Made by a program: the position numbers and the translations under genes. A model generated the notes under the pieces. That model made no database searches. It was not told the DNA's origin and worked only from the letters and a program-made list of their open reading frames with translations. Below are positions 17,293-27,423 of a stretch of DNA of 64,000 nucleotides, piece after piece. Each line of letters begins with the position of its first letter. Within the stretch, counting starts at the first letter, position 1. The DNA comes from Sedimentisphaerales bacterium (GTDB lineage Bacteria; Planctomycetota; Phycisphaerae; Sedimentisphaerales; SG8-4), in assembly GCA_016932895.1 (NCBI GenBank), contig JAFGCA010000289.1, positions 1 through 64,000 on the forward strand, read 5' to 3'.

Positions 17293-20200
17293 ATGGTCAA
17301 TGGAAGAACTACCAGGATCACGGCAGCCGGGCTGCTCGTCACAATGCTCGTGGCTGGGGGCGTATGGTTCTGCCCGGTGAGAGGATACGGACAGGAACAA
17401 AGCGGCGCGGCGGCAACCGCGGCCGAACCGAACGATCCGAACGCCGCAACGCCGACGGCTGCGAAGGTCGCCGAGCCCAACGCCGCGACGCCGGCCTCTC
17501 TGGTGCCCGCCGAGGCGGCCAAGGCGGCGGACGTTACCGTCGAGAAGCTGCAAGCGCAGAAGAAGCAGGCCGCCGACTCAGCGGACCTCAGCGAAGAGAT
17601 CAAGGCCAAATTGACGGACGCGTACGACAAGACCATCGCCCAGTTGAAGCTGGCCGACGAGTTGAAGACCAAGCGACAACAATACGGCGAGGCCCTGAAG
17701 AGCGCCCCGGCCCGGCTGGAGGAAATCAAGAAGTCGCTGGCCCAACCGGCTGCCGAGCCCGTCACGGAAACGCCGCCGGAGCTGACCCTCGCCCAGGCCG
17801 AACAGAAGCTCTCGCAGGCAAAGTTGATGCTGGAAGAGGCAAAAACCACGGCCCAGAACCTCGAAAACGAGCCCAAGAGACGGGCCGACCGTCGGACGAA
17901 GATCCCGGAAGCGTCCAGTGCGGCCAAGCAGCGCCTCGAAGAGATCAAGACCCTGCTCGCGGCCGCGACCGCCGAACCGACCTCAGCCCTGAGTCAGGCC
18001 AACCGCACCCTGCTGCAGGTGGAGCAGGGCGTTCTGCAGACCCGGATCGAGGCCAATAACGAAGAAGTTCTCCTGTACGACGGCACCAGCGACCTGCTGG
18101 CCGCCGAGCGCGATCTGGCCGCTCGACGAGTCTCAGCGGCGGAGAAGAACGTCGAATCCTGGCAGAAGAAGGTCAGCGACCTGCGGCAGCGGGCGGCCGA
18201 GGCGGCCCGCCAGGAAGCCGACCGCGCCAAGGCCGAGACCCGGTACGCCCATCCCGTGATCCAGGAAGCGGCCCAATACAACGCCGAACTGGCCCAGAAG
18301 CAGGCCGAACTGGTGGGCGAGATCGAGAGAACATCGCAGTACGCCTCCCGAATCGACGAGCAATTGGCCGGACTCACGAAAGACCTCGGCGAGATTCAGC
18401 AGCAGGTCGAGAAGGCCGGCGGTGTCACGGACGTGCTGGGCGTGCGCCTGCTCGGCAAGCGCAGCAAGCTGCCCAACACCAGCGACAATCGGCGCCGGAT
18501 ACGGACGCGGCCGGCCGCCATCTCGCAAGCCCAGTTCAACTGGATCGAATACGACAATCTGTGGTCCGAGCTGAGCAACGTCGAAACGCGGGCCGACGGC
18601 ATTCTCGCCGAAGCGGAGACACCACTGGCAGAGACCGAACTGGCCAACGTCCGCAACACCCTCATCGAGCATCTCCAGGCCCGGCGCAAAACGCTCAAGG
18701 CCCTGTCCGATCTGTCCCTGGACTACTCCACCCGGCTGGCCAATCTCGACGCCAAAGAAAGAGAATATGTCGCGACAGCGCAGGAGTTGCAGAACTTCAT
18801 CGATGCCAACATCCTCTGGGTCAAGAGCAATGCCGTAAAGCTGGGCGACGCGAGTCAGACCGCGGCCGCTCTAAAATGGCTGGTCTCGCCAGCGAATTGG
18901 CGTGTCGTAGTCGCGACCCTGTGGGCGGACTTCAAGGGCAATCCCCTGCTTCACGTTGTGATCGTGCTGGTGGCCGCCGGGGCGGTGGTCTTCCGCACGA
19001 GACTGCACGAACGCCTCAACGTGATCGCCGAAAACGTCCGCCAGGTCCAAACCGACAGTTTCCTGCTCACGCTTCGGGCGATCGTCCTGACGCTTCTGCT
19101 GGCGGTCGTCTGGCCGGTCGTGCTGCTGCTGGTCGGCTGGCGGCTCTCTGCCACAGCAACCGCCGACTTCGTCCTGGCGACGGCCTCGGGACTGTTTGTT
19201 GTCGCGCCGATCCTGTTCGTATTCAGCTTCCTGGGACATTTGACCATTCCGCACGGCCTGGCCCAGGACCACTTTCGCGTTCGGGAGGAACGGCTGGTCT
19301 TTCTCCGGCGGCATTTGCGCTGGCTCGCGGTTCTCGTCATCGGTCTGGCGCTGGTTTTGGAAATCATGCGCGTTCAGCAGACCAACGACCAGTGGTATGG
19401 TACCGCCGGACGCCTGTTCGCCATCGCATCCCTGCTGAGCACCGGCGCGTTCCTGCTGGTGGTCCTGCGGCCGAGCTCGCCCCTGATGGAGCCCTACCTC
19501 AGACAAAGACGAGGGGGATGGCTGGAGAAGCTCCGTTACATCTGGCACCCCCTGTGCCTGCTCCTGCCGGCCGGGTTCTCCGCCCTGGCTGGAACGGGGT
19601 ATTTGTACGCGGCGCGTCACCTGACCGAGAGGCTTACATACACCCTTTTGCTGATCCTCTTCGTGATTCTGCTCAAAGCCACGTTTGCCCGTTGGCTTAT
19701 GGTGGCCCAGCGCCGGCTCGCCGTACTCGAACGCGAGAAGCGCCGGGCGGCCGAGGCCCAGGAAGCGGCCCAGGGACAGGGCTCGTCCCAACCGACCGGA
19801 CCGTCCGAAACAGCAGAGACCGGCGCCAAGCCCGAACAAACCATCTTTCAACTGTCCCAGCAGACCCGGCACCTGATCAACGCCGTGGCCACGGTCCTGC
19901 TCGTGGTCGGACTCTGGTATCTCTGGAAGGACGTGCTGCCGGCCTTCACCAAACTCGGCGGGCACACGTTCTGGAAGATGGCCGAGGACGAACCGGTCAC
20001 GCTGGGCGCCGTCGCCACGGCCCTGGTCGCAGTCGCCCTGACCGTCGTGGCCGCCCGCAACGCCCCGGGCCTGCTGGAGATCGTCATCCTCCGGCGCCTG
20101 CCCATCGACCGCGGGGCCCGATTCGCCATCATCACGATCTCCCGCTACATCCTGGTCGTCGTCGGCCTGATCATCGCCTTCTCCGAGATCGGCATCGGCT

Positions 20201-20811
20201 GGTCCAAGGTCCAATGGCTGGTCGCGGCGATGACCGTGGGTCTCGGCTTCGGCCTCCAGGAAATCTTCGCCAACTTCATCAGCGGCCTGATCATCCTGTT
20301 CGAGCAGCCCATTCGCGTCGATGACGTCGTGACCGTCGGCGACGTCACCGGCAAGGTGGCAAAGATCAAGATCCGCGCCACCACGATCCGCAAGTGGGAC
20401 CAGCGCGAGCTGATCGTGCCCAACAAAGAGTTCATTACCGGTCGCCTGGTCAACTGGACGCTCTCGGACAATACCCTGAGGATGGTCTTTCCCGTGGGCA
20501 TCGCCTACGGCTCTGACATTCGCAAGGCCGAGAAGCTGCTCTACGAGGTCGCCAAGGCCGAGCCCAGGGTCATCGAAGAACCCAAACCCGTCGTCGTCTT
20601 CGCCGGCTTCGGCGCCAGCAGTCTGGATTTCGAGCTGCGCGTCTATATCTCGGGCATGGACAACTACATGCCGGTCTGGCACAACGTCAACTGCGCCATC
20701 GACGACGCTTTCCGCAAGGCCGACATCGAAATCGCCTTCCCCCAGCAGGACCTGCACCTCCGCACCATCGACCCCGGCTTGCAAAGCTTCTTCCCGGGAG
20801 GCAAGCAGTAG
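17293..20811 (+). CDS. Large MscS-family (MscK-like) mechanosensitive channel
   Basis: 1172 aa. A signal peptide is followed by about 500 residues of mostly charged helical, coiled-coil-like sequence (periplasmic), then a series of membrane helices from about residue 545 onward and the MscS core. The pore helix and start of the beta domain are VAAMTVGLGFGLQEIFANF (from residue 977) and EQPIRVDDVVTVGDVTGKV, followed by the cytoplasmic vestibule ending QQDLHLRTID. Length and layout match MscK/MscM-type proteins (about 1100 aa). It releases solutes on hypo-osmotic shock. CGGAGAACACC precedes the ATG. It stands alone, divergent from the subtilase gene. Confidence 0.93.
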   Translation: MVNGRTTRITAAGLLVTMLVAGGVWFCPVRGYGQEQSGAAATAAEPNDPNAATPTAAKVAEPNAATPASLVPAEAAKAADVTVEKLQAQKKQAADSADLSEEIKAKLTDAYDKTIAQLKLADELKTKRQQYGEALKSAPARLEEIKKSLAQPAAEPVTETPPELTLAQAEQKLSQAKLMLEEAKTTAQNLENEPKRRADRRTKIPEASSAAKQRLEEIKTLLAAATAEPTSALSQANRTLLQVEQGVLQTRIEANNEEVLLYDGTSDLLAAERDLAARRVSAAEKNVESWQKKVSDLRQRAAEAARQEADRAKAETRYAHPVIQEAAQYNAELAQKQAELVGEIERTSQYASRIDEQLAGLTKDLGEIQQQVEKAGGVTDVLGVRLLGKRSKLPNTSDNRRRIRTRPAAISQAQFNWIEYDNLWSELSNVETRADGILAEAETPLAETELANVRNTLIEHLQARRKTLKALSDLSLDYSTRLANLDAKEREYVATAQELQNFIDANILWVKSNAVKLGDASQTAAALKWLVSPANWRVVVATLWADFKGNPLLHVVIVLVAAGAVVFRTRLHERLNVIAENVRQVQTDSFLLTLRAIVLTLLLAVVWPVVLLLVGWRLSATATADFVLATASGLFVVAPILFVFSFLGHLTIPHGLAQDHFRVREERLVFLRRHLRWLAVLVIGLALVLEIMRVQQTNDQWYGTAGRLFAIASLLSTGAFLLVVLRPSSPLMEPYLRQRRGGWLEKLRYIWHPLCLLLPAGFSALAGTGYLYAARHLTERLTYTLLLILFVILLKATFARWLMVAQRRLAVLEREKRRAAEAQEAAQGQGSSQPTGPSETAETGAKPEQTIFQLSQQTRHLINAVATVLLVVGLWYLWKDVLPAFTKLGGHTFWKMAEDEPVTLGAVATALVAVALTVVAARNAPGLLEIVILRRLPIDRGARFAIITISRYILVVVGLIIAFSEIGIGWSKVQWLVAAMTVGLGFGLQEIFANFISGLIILFEQPIRVDDVVTVGDVTGKVAKIKIRATTIRKWDQRELIVPNKEFITGRLVNWTLSDNTLRMVFPVGIAYGSDIRKAEKLLYEVAKAEPRVIEEPKPVVVFAGFGASSLDFELRVYISGMDNYMPVWHNVNCAIDDAFRKADIEIAFPQQDLHLRTIDPGLQSFFPGGKQ

Positions 20812-21106
20812 ATGCACGTGCAACCCCAGCGCCATCAACGACGCGCCCCCTAATCCAACCGCGCAAGCCTCGCCTCAAGATCGGGAACCGGCGTGAAATG
20901 TCAGTGCCCACCGCCAGCGTGACTAACCAGCCAGTCTCGCGACTGATTCCTTGACTCCTACTGTAATTCCGGTCATGCTGCTATAGGATGCACACGGAAT
21001 CTCTTTCGAGATTGCGTCTGTGGCACCGTGCGACGCTCTGTCCGGAAACCTCAAATGTCGTCCCAGAGCGTGCGAGAGAACAGTTCCAGCAAAGAGGCTT
21101 CGGTAG
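20812..21106. other. Intergenic region before the HNH gene
   Basis: 295 bp, visibly less GC-rich than the channel gene. No gene or strong hairpin recognised. It probably holds the promoter of the HNH gene. Confidence 0.3.
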
Positions 21107-21817
21107 ATGGCAAGAGGAAAGTACACAGATCGCAATCGACAACTCGTTCTTCAGGGCCTTAAGATCTGCGGGAAATGTGGGGAGAAGAAACCTCTGTCCG
21201 CATTTCCAGATCTGAAGTCACTAAAGGGCGCCAAAGGAATCGGGGGCAAAAAGACGTACTGTAAGGAGTGTGAGAGATCATACGCTCGCGCGAAGGTACA
21301 GCGAAAAACAAGTATGAGAAAGTCCATTGTCCAAAACAGGAAACTCGTCAAAAGAGGTTTTAAGATTTGTGAGAAGTGCGAACGGAAGAAACCTTTGAAT
21401 GACTTCGCATTGTTACGCAGCAAGAAGGGGCAAACCGGCATCGGTGGGCGTAAAGCGTACTGCAAGGAATGCGAAAGATCATATGCCAGAGAAAGATCAA
21501 AGATACCACACATCCGCCTGAAGAATATGTGGAACAGTTACAAGCATTTCGACATCCGCAAGTTCGGCAATTTGAGCCGTCAATTCATACGCTACAAAAC
21601 GTTCTTGGCTCTGCAACATGAACCTTGCCGTTACTGCGGCGAACGAGTTGAATTCATGGGAATCGACCGGATCGACAGTGGCAAACCTCATACGGAGGAG
21701 AACTGCGTGCCGTGCTGCTGGCGCTGCAACCAGATGAAGCGCGCCATGGGCTATGACGATTTTGTCAGTGTCGTGTTCCGAATATCAGAGAATCTCAGAT
21801 TGAAGTCTCCCCAATGA
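21107..21817 (+). CDS. HNH-type protein with duplicated zinc-binding module
   Basis: 236 aa. Two near-identical N-terminal modules of about 55 residues each hold CxxC...CxxC pairs: KICGKCGEKKPL...GGKKTYCKECERSYAR, then KICEKCERKKPL...GGRKAYCKECERSYAR. The C-terminal part looks like an HNH or related zinc nuclease fold: EPCRYCGERVEFMGIDRID, then NCVPCCWRCNQMKRAMG. The duplication is also plain in the DNA (about 21147-21300 and 21355-21490). Base composition is more AT-rich than its neighbours, with more AAA and AGA codons, suggesting recent transfer. AAAGAGGC precedes the ATG. Proteins of this kind occur in phage and mobile regions, but no target can be predicted. Confidence 0.85.
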   Translation: MARGKYTDRNRQLVLQGLKICGKCGEKKPLSAFPDLKSLKGAKGIGGKKTYCKECERSYARAKVQRKTSMRKSIVQNRKLVKRGFKICEKCERKKPLNDFALLRSKKGQTGIGGRKAYCKECERSYARERSKIPHIRLKNMWNSYKHFDIRKFGNLSRQFIRYKTFLALQHEPCRYCGERVEFMGIDRIDSGKPHTEENCVPCCWRCNQMKRAMGYDDFVSVVFRISENLRLKSPQ

Positions 21818-21985
21818 CGCCATGGGCGTGAGAAACCCAACTGCCCATCCCGGCTGGGTCTTCTATAGATTACCAACATCCGAAGCCTGTGGTGACATGG
21901 CGTTTCACAAAGACACTGTCTTAAGAGATCGACAGGTTCTTTGAAGAAAGTTCGTCACCTCAATCGTAAAGGCTACACGGGCTCT

Positions 21986-23341
21986 TCAAATTGTTCGGAG
22001 CAGGTGGGCGGCGGCTTTGGTTCCTCTAATGAAGCTGTCGAGGCTGAAGTGTTCGTTGGGGCTGTGGGGCCCGTCGCTGTCGAGGCCGAAGCCCATGAGC
22101 AGGACGGGGCAGCCCAATTCCTCGACGAAAGTACTGACGACCGGGATCGAGCCGCCGCAGCGGATGAAGACGGACTCGGCGCCGAAACCCTGCCGCAACG
22201 CCTCCTGCGCGGCGCGGAAGGTCGGGTCGTTCACATCGAACAGGACCGGCGGGCAGGTGGCGAACTCCGACATCTCCAGACGCACGGTGTCGGGGCAGAC
22301 CGAGCGGATGTGCTCGGCGATCAGCTCGGCGACGCGGGCCGGGTCCTGGTGCGGGACCAGGCGGGCGCTGATTTTGACCGTGGCCGAGGCCGGAATGATC
22401 GTCTTGGCGCCCTCAGCGGTATAGCCGCCGCAGATGCCGTTGATCTCGAAGGTGGGCCGCATCCAGATCCGCTCCAGCGTGCTGTGGCCGGCCTCGCCGT
22501 GCGGACGCGGCACGTTCAGCTCGCCGACGAAGGCCTGGTCGTCGAACGCCAGCTTCGCCATGCTCTCGGACTCCCACTGTTCCAGGGGCGCCACGTCGTC
22601 GTAGAAATGGGGGATCAGAATCTTGCCGTCGGGGGCGACGCAGGCGGCCAGGATCTGGGCGGCCACCATGGCCGGATTGGCGATGCCGCCGCCGTAGGCG
22701 CCGGAGTGCACGTCCCTGTCCGGGCCCTTCACGGTAAATTCAAAACCCGCCATCCCGCGCAGGCCGTAGGTGATCGCGGGCGTCTTCTCGTCGTACATGG
22801 TGCTGTCGGAAACGACCACGACGTCGGGCTTGAGCTCGTCCTTGGCCTGGCGGACGTAGCGCGCCAGGGCGTCGCCGCCCGATTCCTCCTCGCCCTCCAG
22901 CAGGAAAAGCACCTCGCAGGGAAGCTCGCCTTCGGTCTTCAGCAGGCTCTCGACGGCCTTGACGTGGGCGAAGACCTGCCCCTTGTCGTCGGTGGAGCCG
23001 CGACCGTAGATGATGCCGTCCTTGACCGTCGGCTCGAAGGGGAGCGTCTCCCACTGATCCAGCGGGTCCTCGGGCTGCACGTCGTAGTGCCCGTAGACCA
23101 TGACGCGCTTGGTGCTCTTGCCTTTGGCCTGGGCGCGGACGATGGGCTGGCCCCCGGCGTCCACCAGCGAGGCCTCCAGACCCAGTTTCTGAAAATGGGC
23201 CACCAGCCACTCGGCACACGCCTTCGTGTCGCCGTCGTGCTTGCTCTGGGCGCTGATCGAGGGGAACCGCATCAGCTCCTTCAGCTCTTCGATAAAACGT
23301 TCCCGGTTTTCGTTTACGTAGGCGTCAATCTTCTCTGCCAT
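21986..23341 (-). CDS. M20-family dipeptidase
   Basis: 451 aa, cytoplasmic. M20 zinc peptidase motifs: VYGHYDVQP (His and Asp ligands), GRGSTDDKG (bridging Asp) and LLEGEEESGG (general base and ligand Glu). The dimerisation domain carries DVHSGAYGGGIANP and the C-terminal ligand lies in GPHSPNEHFSLDSF. It resembles the dipeptidase/CNDP-like branch, which splits short peptides. The ATG at 23341 was chosen because GGAG lies just upstream. It lies 69 bp downstream of the OPT transporter gene on the same strand, so imported peptides are probably cut to amino acids by this enzyme. Confidence 0.93.
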   Translation of the reverse strand: MAEKIDAYVNENRERFIEELKELMRFPSISAQSKHDGDTKACAEWLVAHFQKLGLEASLVDAGGQPIVRAQAKGKSTKRVMVYGHYDVQPEDPLDQWETLPFEPTVKDGIIYGRGSTDDKGQVFAHVKAVESLLKTEGELPCEVLFLLEGEEESGGDALARYVRQAKDELKPDVVVVSDSTMYDEKTPAITYGLRGMAGFEFTVKGPDRDVHSGAYGGGIANPAMVAAQILAACVAPDGKILIPHFYDDVAPLEQWESESMAKLAFDDQAFVGELNVPRPHGEAGHSTLERIWMRPTFEINGICGGYTAEGAKTIIPASATVKISARLVPHQDPARVAELIAEHIRSVCPDTVRLEMSEFATCPPVLFDVNDPTFRAAQEALRQGFGAESVFIRCGGSIPVVSTFVEELGCPVLLMGFGLDSDGPHSPNEHFSLDSFIRGTKAAAHLLRTI

Positions 23342-23410
23342 GGTACTGCTTTCTCCTGTCAAGGCGGGTGCGCCCGCGCGGGCCCACCCGGCTGCGATTG
23401 TCGTCCTGTA

Positions 23411-25489
23411 TTAGCTGGCTTTCTTCCTGACAGTGGTCAGGTAGAGCCAGACGATCACACCCACCAGAAGCACGACGCCGAGAATGCCGCCGAACGGCAT
23501 GGTGTCGCCAGTGTAGTGATCGAAGAGCGGCAACTCGACGTCGAATTGCTTGAAGATCACAATGGGGATAGCGACGAGGATGCCCATGAGCGCTTCGCCC
23601 GTAATCAGACCGGAAGCCATCAACAGGCCCCTGCGATCGGATGCCTCGACCTCGTGCGTGTCGCTGTTCTTTCTCTTGTGGTATCCCTTAACCGCCACGC
23701 TGATCAGACCACCGGCAAAGATCGGCACCGACAGTTCGAACGGCAGATAGAAACCGATGGCCACGGCCAGGACCGGCGTTCGAAACGAGCTGTTGATGTG
23801 TTGCAGGTACGAATCGAGGGCGATAATCCCGATCGCGATGACCACACCGATGCCGAAGAACGTCCACGGCAGCCCTCCGTGAAACACACCCTGGGCCACG
23901 GAGGCCATCAAATTGGCTTGCGGCGAGGAGAGGGCGTTGTCTCCGGCCCCTTCCATTCCTCGAAAACCGTATGCGTTTTGCAGCAGGATCAGCACGGGCC
24001 CGATGACCAGCGCGGCCGAGGCGGTCCCCAACATCTCCATCACCTGCTGTTTCCACGGAGTCGTGCCGACGAGCCGTCCGCACTTAAGGTCCTGCATCAC
24101 GTCGCCGGCGATGGCGGCCGCACAGCAGACGACACCGCCGATGATGATCGCCGCGGCCGGACCGCTTTCGGCCGCCTTGCCCATGAGCAACATCAACAGG
24201 AAGGCCGATACCAGCACCGTGGAAACCGTGACGCCCGAGATGGGGTTGTTCGAAGAACCCACCATCCCCGCCATGTATCCGGCCACTGCTGCAAACAGGA
24301 ATCCCGTGCAGAGCATGACGACCGCCATGATGGCGGAGATATGAACTTGCTGAACGTAATGTTGATAGAGCATGAACAAGGGGACGACGGAACCGACAAT
24401 CAGGAAAATGATCCACTTCATGGGCAAATCCTTCTCCGTACGGTCCACTTCCGTGTGCCCGCCCGCGATTTCCTGATAGGCCTTCAAGCCGCTGGTAACA
24501 CCGCGAACCAACGACTTCCGCAAGCGAAAGATGGTCCACAACCCGCCCACCAGCATGCCGCCGACGCCAATGAAGCGGGTCAACTTGCTCCATATCTGGT
24601 TCGCGTACTCCAAGGCTGGGACAGGCGTGCCTAATTGCTCATCGACCTCGGCATTGTGCGCTTTGGCCGCCTCGATCTCTTCGGCCGGAGCATTCGCATC
24701 GACGGTCATATAGGATAGGGTGAAGGCGTTCCACGCATTGGGATCGCTGGCTGCGGTATCGAGTTGATAGACCGGTCGCTCGTTTTGCGATGCCACGATG
24801 GGGATGGTGACGAGCCAGTTTGCCGCCCCACCGAGGAAGATCAGAACAGCAATGTTCAGCCCTACAATGTAGCCGACGGAAAGAAGAGCGGGACTGAGAT
24901 TGGATCCAAAGTAGGCAACGCTGCCGCGAACGTACCGGGCCCCGTCCAGGATGCTGGGCCAGACCCCCAGGAAGGTCGCCCCGACTTTGAACAAGCCTCC
25001 CACCACCGCGGCCTTGACGATGTATATGATGCCGGACGCATCACTGCGCCCGGTTTCCAGCACCTTAGCGGTCGCAACGCCCTCGGGGAACTTGAGATCG
25101 CCCTCGACGATGAGCGAACGGCGCAGCGGGATCGTGAATAACACACCCAGCATGCCACCGAAACCCGCGATGACCGCCACCCAGAAGTAGTTGAACTCCT
25201 CCCAGAAACCCAGCAACAGCAAAGCCGGCAGGGTAAAGATCACACCGGCGGCCAGGGATTCACCGGCCGAGGCGCAGGTGCCGACCAGATTGCACTCCTG
25301 AATCGTGCTGCCCTTGAAGAATCGCATGATCCCCAGCGCCATGACCGCCGCCGGAATGGCCGCCGAGACCGTCATTCCTGCAAACAGGCCCAGGTAGGCG
25401 TTGGCGGCCGAGAGGACCACGGCCAGCAGCACGCCGAAGAAGAGGACCCTGATTGTCAGTTCCTGTGGTGACTTGTTGCCATCACTCAT
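23411..25489 (-). CDS. OPT-family oligopeptide transporter
   Basis: 692 aa with about 14-16 hydrophobic segments. OPT family features are present: NAYLGLFAGMTVSAAIPAAV near the N-terminus, IQECNLVGTCASAGESLAAG, and a C-terminal SSFRTPVLAVAIGFYLPFEL. The family imports oligopeptides or metal-ligand complexes with protons across the inner membrane. GGAGACGATGTACT precedes the ATG. Position between a dipeptidase (downstream) and a peptidase (upstream by 86 bp), all on the minus strand, supports peptide uptake. Confidence 0.94.
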   Translation of the reverse strand: MSDGNKSPQELTIRVLFFGVLLAVVLSAANAYLGLFAGMTVSAAIPAAVMALGIMRFFKGSTIQECNLVGTCASAGESLAAGVIFTLPALLLLGFWEEFNYFWVAVIAGFGGMLGVLFTIPLRRSLIVEGDLKFPEGVATAKVLETGRSDASGIIYIVKAAVVGGLFKVGATFLGVWPSILDGARYVRGSVAYFGSNLSPALLSVGYIVGLNIAVLIFLGGAANWLVTIPIVASQNERPVYQLDTAASDPNAWNAFTLSYMTVDANAPAEEIEAAKAHNAEVDEQLGTPVPALEYANQIWSKLTRFIGVGGMLVGGLWTIFRLRKSLVRGVTSGLKAYQEIAGGHTEVDRTEKDLPMKWIIFLIVGSVVPLFMLYQHYVQQVHISAIMAVVMLCTGFLFAAVAGYMAGMVGSSNNPISGVTVSTVLVSAFLLMLLMGKAAESGPAAAIIIGGVVCCAAAIAGDVMQDLKCGRLVGTTPWKQQVMEMLGTASAALVIGPVLILLQNAYGFRGMEGAGDNALSSPQANLMASVAQGVFHGGLPWTFFGIGVVIAIGIIALDSYLQHINSSFRTPVLAVAIGFYLPFELSVPIFAGGLISVAVKGYHKRKNSDTHEVEASDRRGLLMASGLITGEALMGILVAIPIVIFKQFDVELPLFDHYTGDTMPFGGILGVVLLVGVIVWLYLTTVRKKAS

Positions 25490-25575
25490 AGTACATCGTC
25501 TCCAGAAGAGTCACTTTCCACGCAAACGCCCATCCCGGCAGCGGGCCCGTCGCGGCCAGGATGACCATGCGCTCC

Positions 25576-27255
25576 TTACTGCACGAACTGATCCACGAAG
25601 TAGCGGGCCGTCAGCGGCTCGCCGGTCGCCCGCGCGATCATTTCATTCCAATGGTATTGGTCGCCGGCCTCAAAGACGTTTTTCTTGAGGAACCGCCCGG
25701 CCTTTTCCCGGCCTACATAACTGACATCGGCATCCGATGCAAGCTTCAGCACGTTTTGGACCAGGGCGTGGTGCAACTGCGAAGCGAGCAGCTCGCCGAG
25801 CATGTAGTTGTGATAGTAGCACGGAGCGGCCGAGAAATGGATCTTGGCGGCCCAGTCGGGCTCGTCCCGGCCGGCCGGGCGATTCACGAGCTGGTACTTG
25901 GCCACCATGTCCCACCAGAGCTTGTTGAGATCCCGATCGGGGTCGGCGTAAAGCTGCTTCTCGAAGTTGTACATGACCATGGCCCAGCGGGCGAAGATCA
26001 GTTGCTTGAGCTGGGCGTATTTGCCGCTGACCTTCTCGATCTCGGCTCGCTGCGCGTCGGACAGGCCAAGCATCTGCTGCATCCAGGCGGGGTTGCGGCT
26101 GAGCCGGCCGAAGAACATGGCGATCGCCTCGGTCGTGAACGCGTGCGCGGGCTCTCGCAGGATGTACGGAGAATCGAAATCCAGATACTTATCGTACACG
26201 CCGTGACCCAGCTCGTGCAGAAGGGTCTCCATCCAGGTCTCGTTGCTCTTGAGGTTGCACAGAATGCGCACGTCGCCGGCGCGGTCGATATGCGTGCAGA
26301 ACGCGTGGGGGTTCTTGCCCTCGCGCTCGTACAGGTCGCTTTTGGCCAGGATCGATTCCACCGGCAAGTCGATACCCGCGTAGAACGTCTCGGCCAGCTC
26401 GCGGAGATCCTTGCCTTCGTAGTAGACGTCCAGGTCCAGCTCGTAGACCATCGGCGTCTCCTGGAAGAACGGGTCGTGATAATGCCAGGGCCTCAGCTCG
26501 TCGACGGGCACGTTGCAGTTCTGGGCCAGGATGCGGTCCAGGTCGGCCTTGAGCCGGGCAAACGGCTCGTTCGTCAGCTCGTACAGCTCGGCGAAGATCC
26601 GGTCCAGCTCTTTGACGTCCTGCTCGCCCGTGGCCAGGCGGAGCGTGTGGAAGTTGTCGAAGCCCAGCTTGCGGGCCGCCTCGTTGCGCAGCTTGACCAG
26701 GCGAATCAAATCATCGGCCACCGCCGTAGCGACCTGCTTGCTCGCCAGCCAGGCCTTCTTGCGCCGGCTCGAATCCGTTTCGCTCTTGAGGATCGACTTG
26801 ATTGCGTTGTCGGTGACCTTCTCACCGTCGATGGAGCCGCGGAACGTGCTGAAGTTCTTCTCGATCTCGGTGCTCAGCTCCACGATCTGCTTGAGCAGGT
26901 CCGGCTCGATCTGGTTGGCCAAGTAGCCGTCGTAGAGGACCGTGACCTGCCGCGCCAGCAGCGGGTCCTCGATCTGCCCGGACTCTTTGAGCCCCTTGAG
27001 ATAGGCGAACTCCGTCGGGTCGCTGTAGATCTTGCGAATCTGCAGCGTCACCTCGCTGGAGCGGTCGTACGCCTCCGGGGCGCCGGTCGTGGCGGCGTCC
27101 CACCAGGCCAGGCCCGCCTCTTTCTCCAACGGCTTGATCTTCTCGACGTGTGACGTAACGAATTCCTGCAATTCGGTCTCCTTTGCATTGTGGGCGCAAC
27201 CACAAACACCCAGGCACACGACAAACACCAGCACGATGGTCCGCACGTATTCCAT
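25576..27255 (-). CDS. Lipoprotein zinc metallopeptidase of the M2/M3 type
   Basis: 559 aa. A lipoprotein signal ends in the lipobox VCGC (Cys20). The zinc motif is HELGH at residues 347-351, and a downstream Glu in TTEAIAMFFGR fits the third ligand of gluzincins of clan MA. Overall it resembles bacterial M2 (angiotensin-converting-enzyme-like) peptidases, with KNPHAFCTHIDRAGDVR and YYHNYMLGELLASQL. It would trim peptides in the periplasm or at the membrane before OPT uptake. AAAGGAGTTTGGGACA precedes the ATG. First gene of a probable three-gene peptide operon. Confidence 0.9.
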   Translation of the reverse strand: MEYVRTIVLVFVVCLGVCGCAHNAKETELQEFVTSHVEKIKPLEKEAGLAWWDAATTGAPEAYDRSSEVTLQIRKIYSDPTEFAYLKGLKESGQIEDPLLARQVTVLYDGYLANQIEPDLLKQIVELSTEIEKNFSTFRGSIDGEKVTDNAIKSILKSETDSSRRKKAWLASKQVATAVADDLIRLVKLRNEAARKLGFDNFHTLRLATGEQDVKELDRIFAELYELTNEPFARLKADLDRILAQNCNVPVDELRPWHYHDPFFQETPMVYELDLDVYYEGKDLRELAETFYAGIDLPVESILAKSDLYEREGKNPHAFCTHIDRAGDVRILCNLKSNETWMETLLHELGHGVYDKYLDFDSPYILREPAHAFTTEAIAMFFGRLSRNPAWMQQMLGLSDAQRAEIEKVSGKYAQLKQLIFARWAMVMYNFEKQLYADPDRDLNKLWWDMVAKYQLVNRPAGRDEPDWAAKIHFSAAPCYYHNYMLGELLASQLHHALVQNVLKLASDADVSYVGREKAGRFLKKNVFEAGDQYHWNEMIARATGEPLTARYFVDQFVQ

Positions 27256-27302
27256 TGTCCCAAACTCCTTTCGTCCATTCTTCCCTGGTACCGCGCCTCA
27301 TA

Positions 27303-27403
27303 CATCGTTTGGCTATGGATTGCTTCGCTTCGCTCGCAATGACCTGAAGGCCTACATCATGTCATTGCGAGGAGCGCAGCGACGAAGCAATCTCCCTTTC
27401 TGA
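27303..27403. repeat. REP-like inverted repeat
   Basis: A long inverted repeat between the M2-type peptidase and the tricorn gene. The left arm, 27318-27343, begins GATTGCTTCGC and ends GCAATGAC. The right arm, 27361-27392, begins GTCATTGCGAGG and ends GAAGCAATC. The 17-bp centre is AT-richer. Related half units occur near 9109. This type of dispersed palindrome is widespread in environmental bacterial genomes; function unknown, possibly transcript stabilisation or termination between two same-strand genes. Confidence 0.75.
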
Positions 27404-27423
27404 ACAGACCGCACTGGGTCCGG

